Source of the DNA: Gnetum montanum
Taxonomy: Eukaryota; Streptophyta; Gnetopsida; Gnetales; Gnetaceae
Length of the DNA: 37,840 nucleotides
Direction of reading: 5' to 3'
Assembly: GCA_015680685.1 (NCBI GenBank)
Contig: MNCI01005250.1
Location: forward strand, 87,677-125,516
Made by a program: the position numbers and the translations under genes. Each line of letters starts with the position of its first letter. Position 1 is the first letter of the stretch. The notes beneath the pieces were generated by a model. The model was given only the letters and a program-made list of their open reading frames with translations, had not been told where the DNA came from and ran no database searches. Shown here piece after piece: positions 11,537 through 19,625 of the stretch.

Positions 11537-12010
11537 TTATGCCATTGCTGAAATGAGTAAAGTGTAGAGCATTCTTGCTTCCTTCAAGTCTACATTTAAA
11601 TGATCTTCTTTTACCTTATCATATATATTTAGTGTAAAAGTAATATTGAAAAAGAAAAGTTGAATTTGTCCATATCTACAATTAATTATTGCATCAATTG
11701 TTACTAACCAAGGTCTACCTAATATAATAAGAAAAAAATTAGGATCTTTTACTTCCAAAATAACAAAGTTAATTAGGTATTTTCCTTTTTCTACCTCAAT
11801 TATCAAGTCCTCTACTATTCCTAGGGGTTGTACATTTGAACCATCAGCCAATGATATTATCATGTTTACTCCTTCAATATCTTGTATACCAAGTGACCTA
11901 GCCATTCATAGGGCATTTTTAATTACTTGGACATTTATTTTGATTGAGATGGTAAGGACTCTAGGATCTTGGTATTTTGGAATCTCATGATTTTGTATAA
12001 GTTGAGAAAG
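11537..12010 (-). pseudogene. Protease remnant of element 2, active-site segment missing
   Basis: Above 11905 the minus strand reads HEIPKYQDPRVLTISI and ends INVQVIKNAL. A stop follows, and 11537-11905 then gives MARSLGIQDIEG, MIISLADGSNVQPLGIVEDLIIEV and FLIILGRPWLVTIDAIINC. These are the flanks of an Athila aspartic protease. The CDLGAS-type active-site loop expected between KNAL and the next part is absent, so a short deletion appears to have removed the catalytic Asp. Element 3 is inserted just upstream (12011-12015 is its target duplication). Confidence 0.85.
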
Positions 12011-12442
12011 ATTGTTGATGAGTGGCGAGGTACCCCTACACTCTACCATACGAATACGAGCGTACACGCACGATCCGGTCGAACTCCGCAGACTAAATGC
12101 CTTAACGCCACAAGAAACACTTGGGGTTAATCGTTCGTTGTCTTCCCAGGCTTGCTTGTATGTGTCACGGTGTATGGTTAAGCAAGTCTGAGGTATGTGA
12201 TTTTTTTGGTATTTTCGGCTTATCTTCTATGCTACCAGGAGAAAGGGTTGAGAAAACTAAACTAACTCTAACTAAGATCTAAGTCTAAATTAACTAGCGT
12301 CAGCATCCGTTCCCACTTGCCGGACACACCCTGAACTATGCAACTGCAGCTTACCAAACGCTAATCGTTACTGGGATCGCCACACGTAACGCAAGTGCTC
12401 GAAGTGGTCGTACTGAGGCACCTATTTAGCCTACGTGTGATA

Positions 12443-12714
12443 AGCAGCCGATTCCTTAGCCAGCCGTACACACCCGTGGGTGCTCGTAACTAAGTCGTAC
12501 TTATCACACGATCTAGCCTAGCAATGAGCAGCCGATTCCTCAACTAGCCGTACACATTAGACCCGGGAGTTACCAAGCGCAGAATCCTGGAATACGCTAC
12601 TGGGTTACCAAGCATCCAATGCTCGTAATTGAGTCGTACTCATGCATTGCGTCAAGCAGCCGATTCCTTGACTAGCCGTACACGTCCGTAGACGCTCGTA
12701 ATCAAGTCGTACTT
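12443..12714 (-). repeat. Three imperfect tandem units inside the LTR
   Basis: Each unit has AGCAGCCGATTCCT, then CTAGCCGTACAC, then GCTCGTAA with AAGTCGTACT or GAGTCGTACT. The units are about 80-100 bp long and lie in the transcribed part of the LTR. Other LTRs in the window carry one or two units, so copy number varies. Confidence 0.8.
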
Positions 12715-12962
12715 GAACGCACTAGGAAAGCAGAAAAGAAAGCAATAAATGAAACCACGTGCTGCAAGGTTTATCCAAACAAGTTCGTCTTTATTGCCGT
12801 ACACAACTTGGGTTCAGGTTACAAGCTGCTCGAATAAAGAGCCGTTCACTCTAGGACTCCTACTGCGGGCACATGGGGAAAAATTCTAACTCTGGAGTGA
12901 TCAATCTGCCAGAGCTTCGCTACACTAGCCAGGATTGGGAAATGAAGGGAGTGCCGCCTCTT

Positions 12963-12969
12963 ATTTATA
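12963..12969 (-). promoter_or_regulatory. TATA box of the element 3 downstream LTR
   Basis: The minus strand reads CTATAAATAAGAGG, about 87 bp from the sense start of the LTR. The same motif at the same place occurs in the other LTRs (19528-19534, 28411-28417, 32641-32647, 37515-37521). This conservation supports a promoter role and a U3 of only about 115 bp. Confidence 0.75.
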
Positions 12970-12982
12970 GAAATGGCGGCGG

Positions 12983-13030
12983 GACGCGATATCGCGTACG
13001 CGATATCGCAGGAGAAGACGCGATATCGCG
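12983..13030 (-). promoter_or_regulatory. GATATC palindrome cluster upstream of the TATA box
   Basis: Three copies of the self-complementary core GCGATATCGC occur, the first two joined by GTACGC. The cluster fills most of the short U3. It recurs at the same place in the other LTRs of this family. It could be a factor binding array or a hairpin; which one cannot be decided from sequence. Confidence 0.6.
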
Positions 13031-13055
13031 GCCTAGTGCAAGTCGCGTCTCATCA

Positions 13056-13066
13056 TACCCCCATGA
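13056..13066 (-). other. Polypurine tract of element 3
   Basis: The minus strand reads TCATGGGGGTA directly before the LTR start TGATGAG. The same tract adjoins the LTR of element 1 at 112. It primes plus-strand DNA synthesis in LTR elements. Confidence 0.8.
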
Positions 13067-14884
13067 CTGAATGAAAACTCGTCCTCGAGTTCCTTACAAT
13101 GATATCAGGTAGGTATGGGATTATTAGGGGAAATGGAACTAATGGGATGACATGTGAACGGTCTTTATTACAAGACTTGACAAAAACTGGTGTTCATGAC
13201 AACATGGGTGAACACCTTATTACAATGACATCAGGCCACAGTTGGCAGCTGAGAGAAAAGAGGAGAGAGAATAGAAGAGAAGAAGAGAGAAGAGTCTTGT
13301 TGCTGCCAACGCCTAGATTGCGCCTTTCGTTGTCCATCTGTAAGCGCATTATCAATTCCACTCCTTGCATGCTGCTTCAGCGCTGCTCCATTCCAAGTGT
13401 CTGCTCCAGATCCATTCCGTTGTTGTATGATTGCCATCTGCACACACAACACAATCATATATTAGCAAGGGTAATTGAATCATTAAGTAAAGCATACCTT
13501 GCTTCGGTTTAGGTTCCTTGGCTAAGTTGTGGTATGGCTAATATGGATCTGGGAAAATGTAGATGATGACTACCGAAGGTATAGGGGTTAGGAAGAAAAA
13601 CGAAAAAATCCGGGGCTTAGGATAAAAATCGAAAAATCAGGCCCCGTACCCCCATGACTAATCGCGAACCTCCGGTAGCGTTAGAATGGAGAGAGAAAAG
13701 GAATAGGAATGATAGGTAAAAAGGGACAACTATGGCATCGATAAAAAGGATGTCATGATGGAAATGAACAAAAATGTTAATTAATTGCAAAACGTTAAGG
13801 AAAAGAAGTTAACTAATGTTCCAAATAGGAATGTCAGTGGGTCCTCCCCAAAGCAGGCTCATGCCCTTAATGCCCTGACAATCCCACATTCAAAGAGTCC
13901 GTGGGCTCTGGGAATGTCCTTTGGAACAAGAGTTAAAGTCTTAACCGTAAGAATTTACCAAAAAGAAAACAAAGCATCAACCAAAGTATATACAATGATA
14001 CAACCGGCAATGAGGTGAACAATGGAGAGAAGGATGGGAAGAAGAGAAGTGGAATGGAATCCCAAGAACAAGGTGGTGTACAGCCCCTTGTGTGTTTCAT
14101 GATTAATGTGACTTGGCGAATCTCATTCCAACTCTGGCCTCAAACCAACCACTTCCAGTGACTTCGCATCAATGCAGTTGGTTAAATCATCCACTTGGGT
14201 AACAAGGATGCAACTTCGAGAAGCCACCACCATTCCGACGAAACAACAGAGAGAATGGGAAGCGAGAAGGGCCTTAGTTAGAGGGAACACTTTGGTTCCA
14301 TAACCAGTGCTTGTAGCCCAAATTTATTCCGTCTAAGGGGTGTGCTTTGAATCCTCACTTTTAGCTTTTTAGCTTCTTCTTTTTCTTTTTTTTTCTTCTT
14401 TTTCTTTTTTCCATTTTTTTTTTTTTTTTTTTTGTTTTGTGTTTTTATGCGTGGGGACCACACCATGCAAAGACTTCTTTATTTTTATTGTCTCAGCTTC
14501 CGATTATTGGGTTACATCGGAACGGTAAGAAAACCCAAGAAGAAAACATCCAAGCACCCAAGTGAATGACCAACACAAGAGCACCAAGTTCCCTTGAAGT
14601 CACACCCTTTTCAAATCCTTGAGTCCTTCCTTAGTTTGAGAAATGCCCAGTCACTGGTTCGTTAAAGTTCTTATTGGAAGGGAACTGTACATTTCCAAGC
14701 CAAGGGAAACCATAGACTTGATGGATGGATGGATGAAGTGATCTCATTGCCTGCCATATCAAAAGAACATACCTTAGTATCAACAATGTAACTTAAAGGT
14801 AAAAACCAAACATTAGCAATTAATGAAAAACAGTTCATCCCATCGGCCCGAACACTTATTGGGTGACGAATTTACATGATGGAT

Positions 14885-14910
<26 letters not shown>
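14885..14910. repeat. (AC)n microsatellite
   Basis: An uninterrupted run of CA dinucleotides lies within the noncoding region of element 3. Element 1 has no such run at the matching place (about 1890), so it arose in this lineage. Confidence 0.95.
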
Positions 14911-14915
<5 letters not shown>

Positions 14916-14934
14916 ATAGAAAAATATAACGATG

Positions 14935-15066
14935 TTGTAAAACAAAAACAAGAAAAGTTAAAGAAATTTGTAAAACAAAAATTAGAAAAGTTAAAGAAAT
15001 TGTAAAACAAAAATGTGAAAAACAAAAACGTTGTAAAACAAAAATGTGTAAAACAAAAACTGAAAA
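14935..15066. repeat. A-rich minisatellite
   Basis: The core GTAAAACAAAAA with short AGAAAAGTTAAAGAAA-like spacers is repeated about six times. A weaker version is visible in element 1 near 1905-1990. Confidence 0.8.
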
Positions 15067-15087
15067 AGAACTGAGGGCCCCATATGA

Positions 15088-18000
15088 TTAGCATAGGTGG
15101 CCATCTCCCCCATGACTGAGTTGTGAGGGAGAGATCCGAAGTAGTGAGCGCCTATTTGAATTTCTAAGCAGTGCCCAACTTCTCCCAAATGATGATCTTA
15201 GATTCAGGGGTGGAAGTTGGCGACGCTCACGTTCCAATGTGTCTATGCCACGGTTGTTGGCATGAGTTTCCTCAGTTCGTTCCATGCATATTTGTTTGCC
15301 CTTATGAGAAGCTGTCAACCACGGGGTGTCTACTACTTCTTGTGTGGTTGCTACATACAGGCATCTTTGTTGCAGAGTTTCCTGGGCACACCTGTGACAT
15401 GGAGACATTTCCTCCGTGTCATCACCCGATGAATCACTGTATGTGATGCATGGAACTATCCTCTTCTCGATCTTTCCACATATGTTTATCTTGGAGATTT
15501 CCAAGGAAAGATCACGGATCCTAAGGCATGCATCTACTGTGCTTAGCCATGCCCTTCCCATTATAATTGGGAAGTCCCCTTCGTTGTTGTTAACATCGAT
15601 CACTAGGAAGTCTGCTGGGTAGGACCAACCACACACAGTGGTGATAACGTCCTCCACCAAACCCAATGGGATGGCAATGGACTGGTCTGCCAGCTCCAGT
15701 TGAATGTTGCTCTTCTTAAGTTGGGGCAGGTTCCAGGCGTGATACATCTTTCGCGAAATTAAGTTGACTCCGGAACCTGAGTCAAGAAGAGCTCGATGTG
15801 GCGCATTCCCAGCGATCTGCAAATGAATAAAGGGACTCCCAGGGTCAGTTAGTTTCCTGGGAAGGTGGCCTACCTTGATCCAGTCAGTTACGGTATGTGT
15901 TAGCATAACCGTATGCGTTACATTCCCTTGGACTGAAGGGTGCTCCGAAGTGTTAGTAGTTAGAGGCCTATACATATACCCGTCCGCTTGTTGTTGCGAG
16001 AGCCTATCCGGGCTCCTAGTTCTGAAAAAGGGTCTCCTTTTTGTACAGTTATCGCCAGAACTAGTGTCCGGTTGGATATTTACACTCTGAATATTTACAG
16101 ATCTCGCGGCGTGACGTTGCTGCGGTTGGGTAGGTAATTCCCCTTGCATTGTTGGAGCAGGAGGTGTTATGGGAACTACTTGAGGAAAAGGTGCGGGTGG
16201 AGTTAGAGGATGGACAGAATGTGGAATGTCTCCCGGAGGAGAAGGAGTCCTTCTGAAGTACTCCCGAGCGTAGTAGTGACGGCGTGGAGTGTGACTCATA
16301 GCGTCACCTGGAGAAACTGGCTGCTGCACATAATAACCATAAGGATCAGGCTGCCGGTAAGGGTATCGATGTGTTGGCTGTGGCATCCCCCATGACTGTG
16401 GGTATTGCCACTGCTGATGTTGCTCGATGGGCTGCGGAGGTGTTCCACTTGGATAATACGTCAAGGGTTGGTGGAACTGCCTCGGGTTACCTTGTGGATA
16501 AGGTAACCTTCTGGGTGTTTGCCGTTGATTAAGTCTTGGATTTAATGCATACACCCCAGACTCCTGCAGATGTGAGATAATTGGACAACATCCCTTAGGA
16601 TGGTCATAATAGCAGACCTCACATCCACCGTCATTGTCTGAATCAGAATTTTCAGCCTCATCGGAGTTAGAGATTTTTCCCTTACCCTTGTTATGTGCAG
16701 GGTTAAAGTTTCTCCGCTTGTCTTTGCTTTTATCACTACTTTGCTCATCCTTAGACTCTTCTACAATTTTCAGGACTGTTTCTATTCGTGAGTCTAAGGA
16801 ATCCCACATTTGGTCTACCTTAGCCGATACCTCCGTTGTTAACTTTTGGATCGGCACAGTTTTCCTGTTCACCAACTCTTCGAGTGGTGACTCATCCTCC
16901 TCATCACAGAATTTCACTCCCTTCTTACGAAGGGAGGGATCACGGTTGTATTCCTCCGCACTTTCTCTTTTCCGTAGCTCACCCTCTTCTTGCGCTACTT
17001 GTTCCAACAATACTTCAACTTCATGGGCTCTTAGTTGGGAGAGTCTCCCTTGGGCGTAAGTCCCAAGAGTTCTTCTCGTTTCATTTCGTAGCCCATCCAC
17101 GAGGTGGCGAAGTTGATCCCGCTTAGCGTACCCATGGCCCGGGCAACGATGTAGCAATGTGTAGTAACGGGCCATGGCAGCATCCAAGGATTCATGAGCT
17201 CCTTGTTTCCAGCCTTGGATCTGCTTACGCAAGTTAGACACTCTGGAGTACGTTTGATATTTGTTGTTGAACAATTCAAGCATCGTACTCCACCTCCTGA
17301 TGGTTTCCGGTTCTAAGGACCGGTACCAGCTCTCTGCTTCTTTAATGAGTGTCCTTGGGAACAACTTGAGTTTCTGCCACTCATTGTCTATGTTCTGCAA
17401 GGCACAGGCATCGTGGAATGCCTGTAAATGATGTTGAGGATCAGCGTTGTATCCCCCTTCAAAACGTGGGATATTATTTATGTCCAAACGCTTGATCCTA
17501 CTGTCTTTTAAATGCCTTGTGGGAATCCTAACTGCCTCTCTAATATCAAGCATACTTCGGGTTGCGAATAGGGGTTCGTCATGATCATCTCTTTCATGAC
17601 GTCTGTGATGTCTACGTGGTGGTTCCCTATTCTCCCTACGTCCTTGCCCTTGTCCTAACTCCTCTCGACCTTCCTGTCGAGGCATTTCATCTCTTTTACC
17701 TTTACTCTCTGCGTTATGCTCATGGTGGCTGCGCCCAGATGTGGAAGGAGAGGGTGAATGATGAGATGAAGGAGAAGAAGAAGGGGATCCATCACCATGG
17801 TGATGTTTCTTGCCTTCTCTTCGGCTGCTTCGGCCCCGATCGTTGTGACGATCAACGAGTCCGTCATTAGTGTGAGTAGTTGTTCCTGCCGTGAACAGCT
17901 GGTGCTCACGGGGATCAGAGCCTGGAATATGTATCGTTGATCTAAGGCCCTGATGCCTAACCTCTTCACTAGAGTGAGGAGGAGGAACATCATTTTCTAA

Positions 18001-18432
18001 GAAACCCATCGTGAGGGGTTCCTCTTCTCCTATTTCACTAATGACGTGGGGAACCTTGCCCTTCAATAGTGAATGTTGGCTCTCCTGCCTTGCATCCCGA
18101 ATACGTTGGGCGTTTGTGGGATGATAATCCCTTGTGTCATAATCATCCAAAACGTATTCAGCAAGCAGCTCATGCATGCCAATCTGTACCAAAGCACGGG
18201 AAAGCATGTTGGGAGCGGATCGATCTGGGGGTAACACGATGTTACCTTGCATGTCTCTCCACCGCAGTTGCTCATCTTGATGGAAAACAAAGGTAAAATC
18301 CGGCACATACTCATCAGGATGAGTATATGTGACCTTAGATTGTTGAGGACATGGTTGATCTCGGTTATGCGTATGATGCTGACTTTCTCCTGTATTGTCC
18401 TTAGGTGAGTTGATTTCGTGAGAAGAAGCCAT
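15088..18432 (-). CDS. Gag-protease polyprotein of element 3 (1114 aa, intact)
   Basis: The frame starts at the ATG at 18432, about 130 bp inside the primer site, and is open throughout. Residues 1-200 are an N-terminal part with HPDEYVPDFTFVFHQDEQL. Residues 200-290 are a Ser/His/Arg-rich, charged linker. Residues 315-490 hold a retrotransposon Gag (capsid-like) domain (FEGGYNADPQHHLQAFHDA, ESWYRSL, YTLLHRCPGHGYAKRDQL). C604 begins a zinc-knuckle-like CEVCYYDHPKGCC. Residues 650-830 are rich in Pro, Gln and Tyr. The protease lies at about 880-990, with active site LLDSGSGVNLIS (D884) and FPIIMGRAWLSTVDA. The last roughly 40 residues run across the pol deletion junction and are not conserved Gag-Pol sequence. 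The protein should form the particle and process itself. The open frame and young LTRs suggest recent function (inference). Confidence 0.93.
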   Translation of the reverse strand: MASSHEINSPKDNTGESQHHTHNRDQPCPQQSKVTYTHPDEYVPDFTFVFHQDEQLRWRDMQGNIVLPPDRSAPNMLSRALVQIGMHELLAEYVLDDYDTRDYHPTNAQRIRDARQESQHSLLKGKVPHVISEIGEEEPLTMGFLENDVPPPHSSEEVRHQGLRSTIHIPGSDPREHQLFTAGTTTHTNDGLVDRHNDRGRSSRREGKKHHHGDGSPSSSPSSHHSPSPSTSGRSHHEHNAESKGKRDEMPRQEGREELGQGQGRRENREPPRRHHRRHERDDHDEPLFATRSMLDIREAVRIPTRHLKDSRIKRLDINNIPRFEGGYNADPQHHLQAFHDACALQNIDNEWQKLKLFPRTLIKEAESWYRSLEPETIRRWSTMLELFNNKYQTYSRVSNLRKQIQGWKQGAHESLDAAMARYYTLLHRCPGHGYAKRDQLRHLVDGLRNETRRTLGTYAQGRLSQLRAHEVEVLLEQVAQEEGELRKRESAEEYNRDPSLRKKGVKFCDEEDESPLEELVNRKTVPIQKLTTEVSAKVDQMWDSLDSRIETVLKIVEESKDEQSSDKSKDKRRNFNPAHNKGKGKISNSDEAENSDSDNDGGCEVCYYDHPKGCCPIISHLQESGVYALNPRLNQRQTPRRLPYPQGNPRQFHQPLTYYPSGTPPQPIEQHQQWQYPQSWGMPQPTHRYPYRQPDPYGYYVQQPVSPGDAMSHTPRRHYYAREYFRRTPSPPGDIPHSVHPLTPPAPFPQVVPITPPAPTMQGELPTQPQQRHAARSVNIQSVNIQPDTSSGDNCTKRRPFFRTRSPDRLSQQQADGYMYRPLTTNTSEHPSVQGNVTHTVMLTHTVTDWIKVGHLPRKLTDPGSPFIHLQIAGNAPHRALLDSGSGVNLISRKMYHAWNLPQLKKSNIQLELADQSIAIPLGLVEDVITTVCGWSYPADFLVIDVNNNEGDFPIIMGRAWLSTVDACLRIRDLSLEISKINICGKIEKRIVPCITYSDSSGDDTEEMSPCHRCAQETLQQRCLYVATTQEVVDTPWLTASHKGKQICMERTEETHANNRGIDTLERERRQLPPLNLRSSFGRSWALLRNSNRRSLLRISPSQLSHGGDGHLC
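15158..15215 (-). other. Junction of the pol deletion in element 3
   Basis: Left of this point the sequence matches element 1 up to about 2085 (CCATCTCCCCCA-GACTGAGT, then GAGAT and GTGAGC words). Right of it, matching resumes at about 5008 of element 1 (GGAAGTTGGC, later CAGGCATCTTTGT). Thus about 2.9 kb carrying RT, RNase H and integrase is missing. The 50-60 bp between are not clearly aligned to either side. Confidence 0.7.
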
Positions 18433-18560
18433 TTCTATTGGTGTGCTAATTTCACCGTTATTTATTGTTCTTGATTAACTGATTAACCCTAAGGTTCGTT
18501 TTAAGCTCACAACGATGTGAGTGATATCCCTTATGTTAAATTGGCGAAAAAACACTTAGT

Positions 18561-18577
18561 CCCCGGCAACGGCGCCA
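18561..18577 (-). other. Primer binding site of element 3 (perfect tRNA-Asp)
   Basis: The plus strand reads CCCCGGCAACGGCGCCA, identical to the 3' end of plant tRNA-Asp including CCA. The site is one base from the LTR, which begins at 18579. Confidence 0.92.
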
Positions 18578-18578
18578 A

Positions 18579-19620
18579 TGATGAGTGGCGAGGTACCCCT
18601 ACACTCCACCATACGAATACGAGCGTACACGCGCGATCCGGTCGAACTCCGCAGACTAAATGCCTTAACGCCACAAGAAACACTTGGGGTTAATCGTTCG
18701 TTGTCTTCCCAGGCTTGCTTGTATGTGTCACGGTGTATGGTTAAGCAAGTCTGAGGTATGTGATTTTTTTGGTATTTTCGGCTTATCTTCTATGCTACCA
18801 GGAGAAAGGGTTGAGAAAACTAAACTAACTCTAACTAAGATCTAAGTCTAAATTAACTAGCGTCAGCATCCGTTCCCACTTACCGGACACACCCTGAACT
18901 ATGCAACTGCAGCTTACCAAACGCTAATCGTTACTGGGATCGCCACACGTAACGCAAGTGCTCGAAGTGGTCGTACTGAGGCACCTATTTAGCCTACGTG
19001 TGATAAGCAGCCGATTCCTTAGCCAGCCGTACACACCCGTGGGTGCTCGTAACTAAGTCGTACTTATCACACGATCTAGCCTAGCAATGAGCAGCCGATT
19101 CCTCAACTAGCCGTACACATTAGACCCTGGAGTTACCAAGCGCAGAATCCTGGAATACGCTACTGGGTTACCAAGCAGCCAATGCTCGTAATTGAGTCGT
19201 ACTCATGCATTGCGTCAAGCAGCCGATTCCTTGACTAGCCGTACACGTCCGTAGACGCTCGTAATCAAGTCGTACTTGAACGCACTAGGAAAGCAGTAAA
19301 TGAAAGCAATAAATGAAACCACGTGCTGCAAGGTTTATCCAATCAAGTTCGTCTTTATTGCCGTACACAACTTGGGTTCAGGTTACAAGCTGCTCGAATA
19401 AAGAGCCGTTCACTCTAGGACTCCTACTGCGGGCAACTTGGGGAAAAATTCTAACTCTGGAGTGATCAATCTGCCAGAGCTTCGCTACACTAGCCAGGAT
19501 TGGGAAATGAAGGGAGTGCCGCCTCTTATTTATAGAAATGGCGGTGCGACGCGATATCGCGTACGCGATATCGCAGGAGAAGACGCGATATCGCGGACTA
19601 GTGAAAACCGTGTCTCATCA
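18579..19620 (-). repeat. Upstream LTR of element 3 (1042 bp)
   Basis: The structure is the same as 12016-13055: palindrome cluster at 19550-19597, TATA box at 19528-19534, three tandem units at 19005-19285. This LTR would drive transcription of the gag-protease gene. Differences from its partner include two single-base indels and several substitutions clustered at the U3 end. Confidence 0.95.
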
Positions 19621-19625
19621 ATTGT

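Larger units (their letters stand above)
12016..13055 (-). repeat. Downstream LTR of element 3 (1040 bp)
   Basis: Ends are TGATGAGTGG and CGTCTCATCA in plus reading. In sense (minus) direction it has a short U3 with the palindrome cluster (12983-13030), the TATA box (12963-12969), then a long R-U5 with three copies of a variable tandem unit (12443-12714). It is nearly identical to 18579-19620. Confidence 0.95.
13067..15087 (-). other. Noncoding 3' region of element 3
   Basis: Two kilobases lie between the gag-pro stop and the polypurine tract without a credible gene. Frames such as 13099-13512 are not shared with the homologous part of element 1. The stretch aligns with 112-2085 of element 1 along its length. 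It contains a poly-T/TTC run (14375-14433 on the plus strand), an (AC)n run (14885-14910) and a short A-rich tandem repeat (14935-15066). Confidence 0.85.
12016..19620 (-). mobile_element. Element 3: young non-autonomous LTR retrotransposon with gag-protease only
   Basis: The element is bounded by ATTGT on both sides (12011-12015 and 19621-19625). The LTRs, 12016-13055 and 18579-19620, differ at roughly 15 to 20 positions by eye. A perfect tRNA-Asp primer site and a polypurine tract are present. The only gene is a 1114-codon gag-protease ORF; RT, RNase H and integrase are missing. Alignment with element 1 places a deletion corresponding to about 2086-5008 of element 1 near 15158-15215. Its replication would need polymerase and integrase from a relative (inference). 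With intact ends and an open Gag it could have been mobile recently. Confidence 0.93.

Noticed and set aside
12443-12714. Regular repeats with spacers, checked as a CRISPR-like array
   Set aside because: The units are degenerate, lie inside an LTR and occur identically in the partner LTR. This is a eukaryotic retrotransposon.
13099-13512. 137-codon plus-strand frame in the noncoding region of element 3
   Set aside because: The homologous part of element 1 does not keep the frame, and the codons show no protein-like pattern.
14813-15188. Minus-strand Phe-rich frames that look like membrane segments
   Set aside because: They are translations of the A-rich minisatellite and CA run, with no conservation.
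16634-17126. Plus-strand open frames of 96-141 codons over the Gag gene of element 3
   Set aside because: They are shadows of the intact 1114-codon minus-strand frame.
18561-18577. Possible tRNA-Asp gene
   Set aside because: Only the 3' 17 bases are present, next to an LTR. It is a primer binding site.
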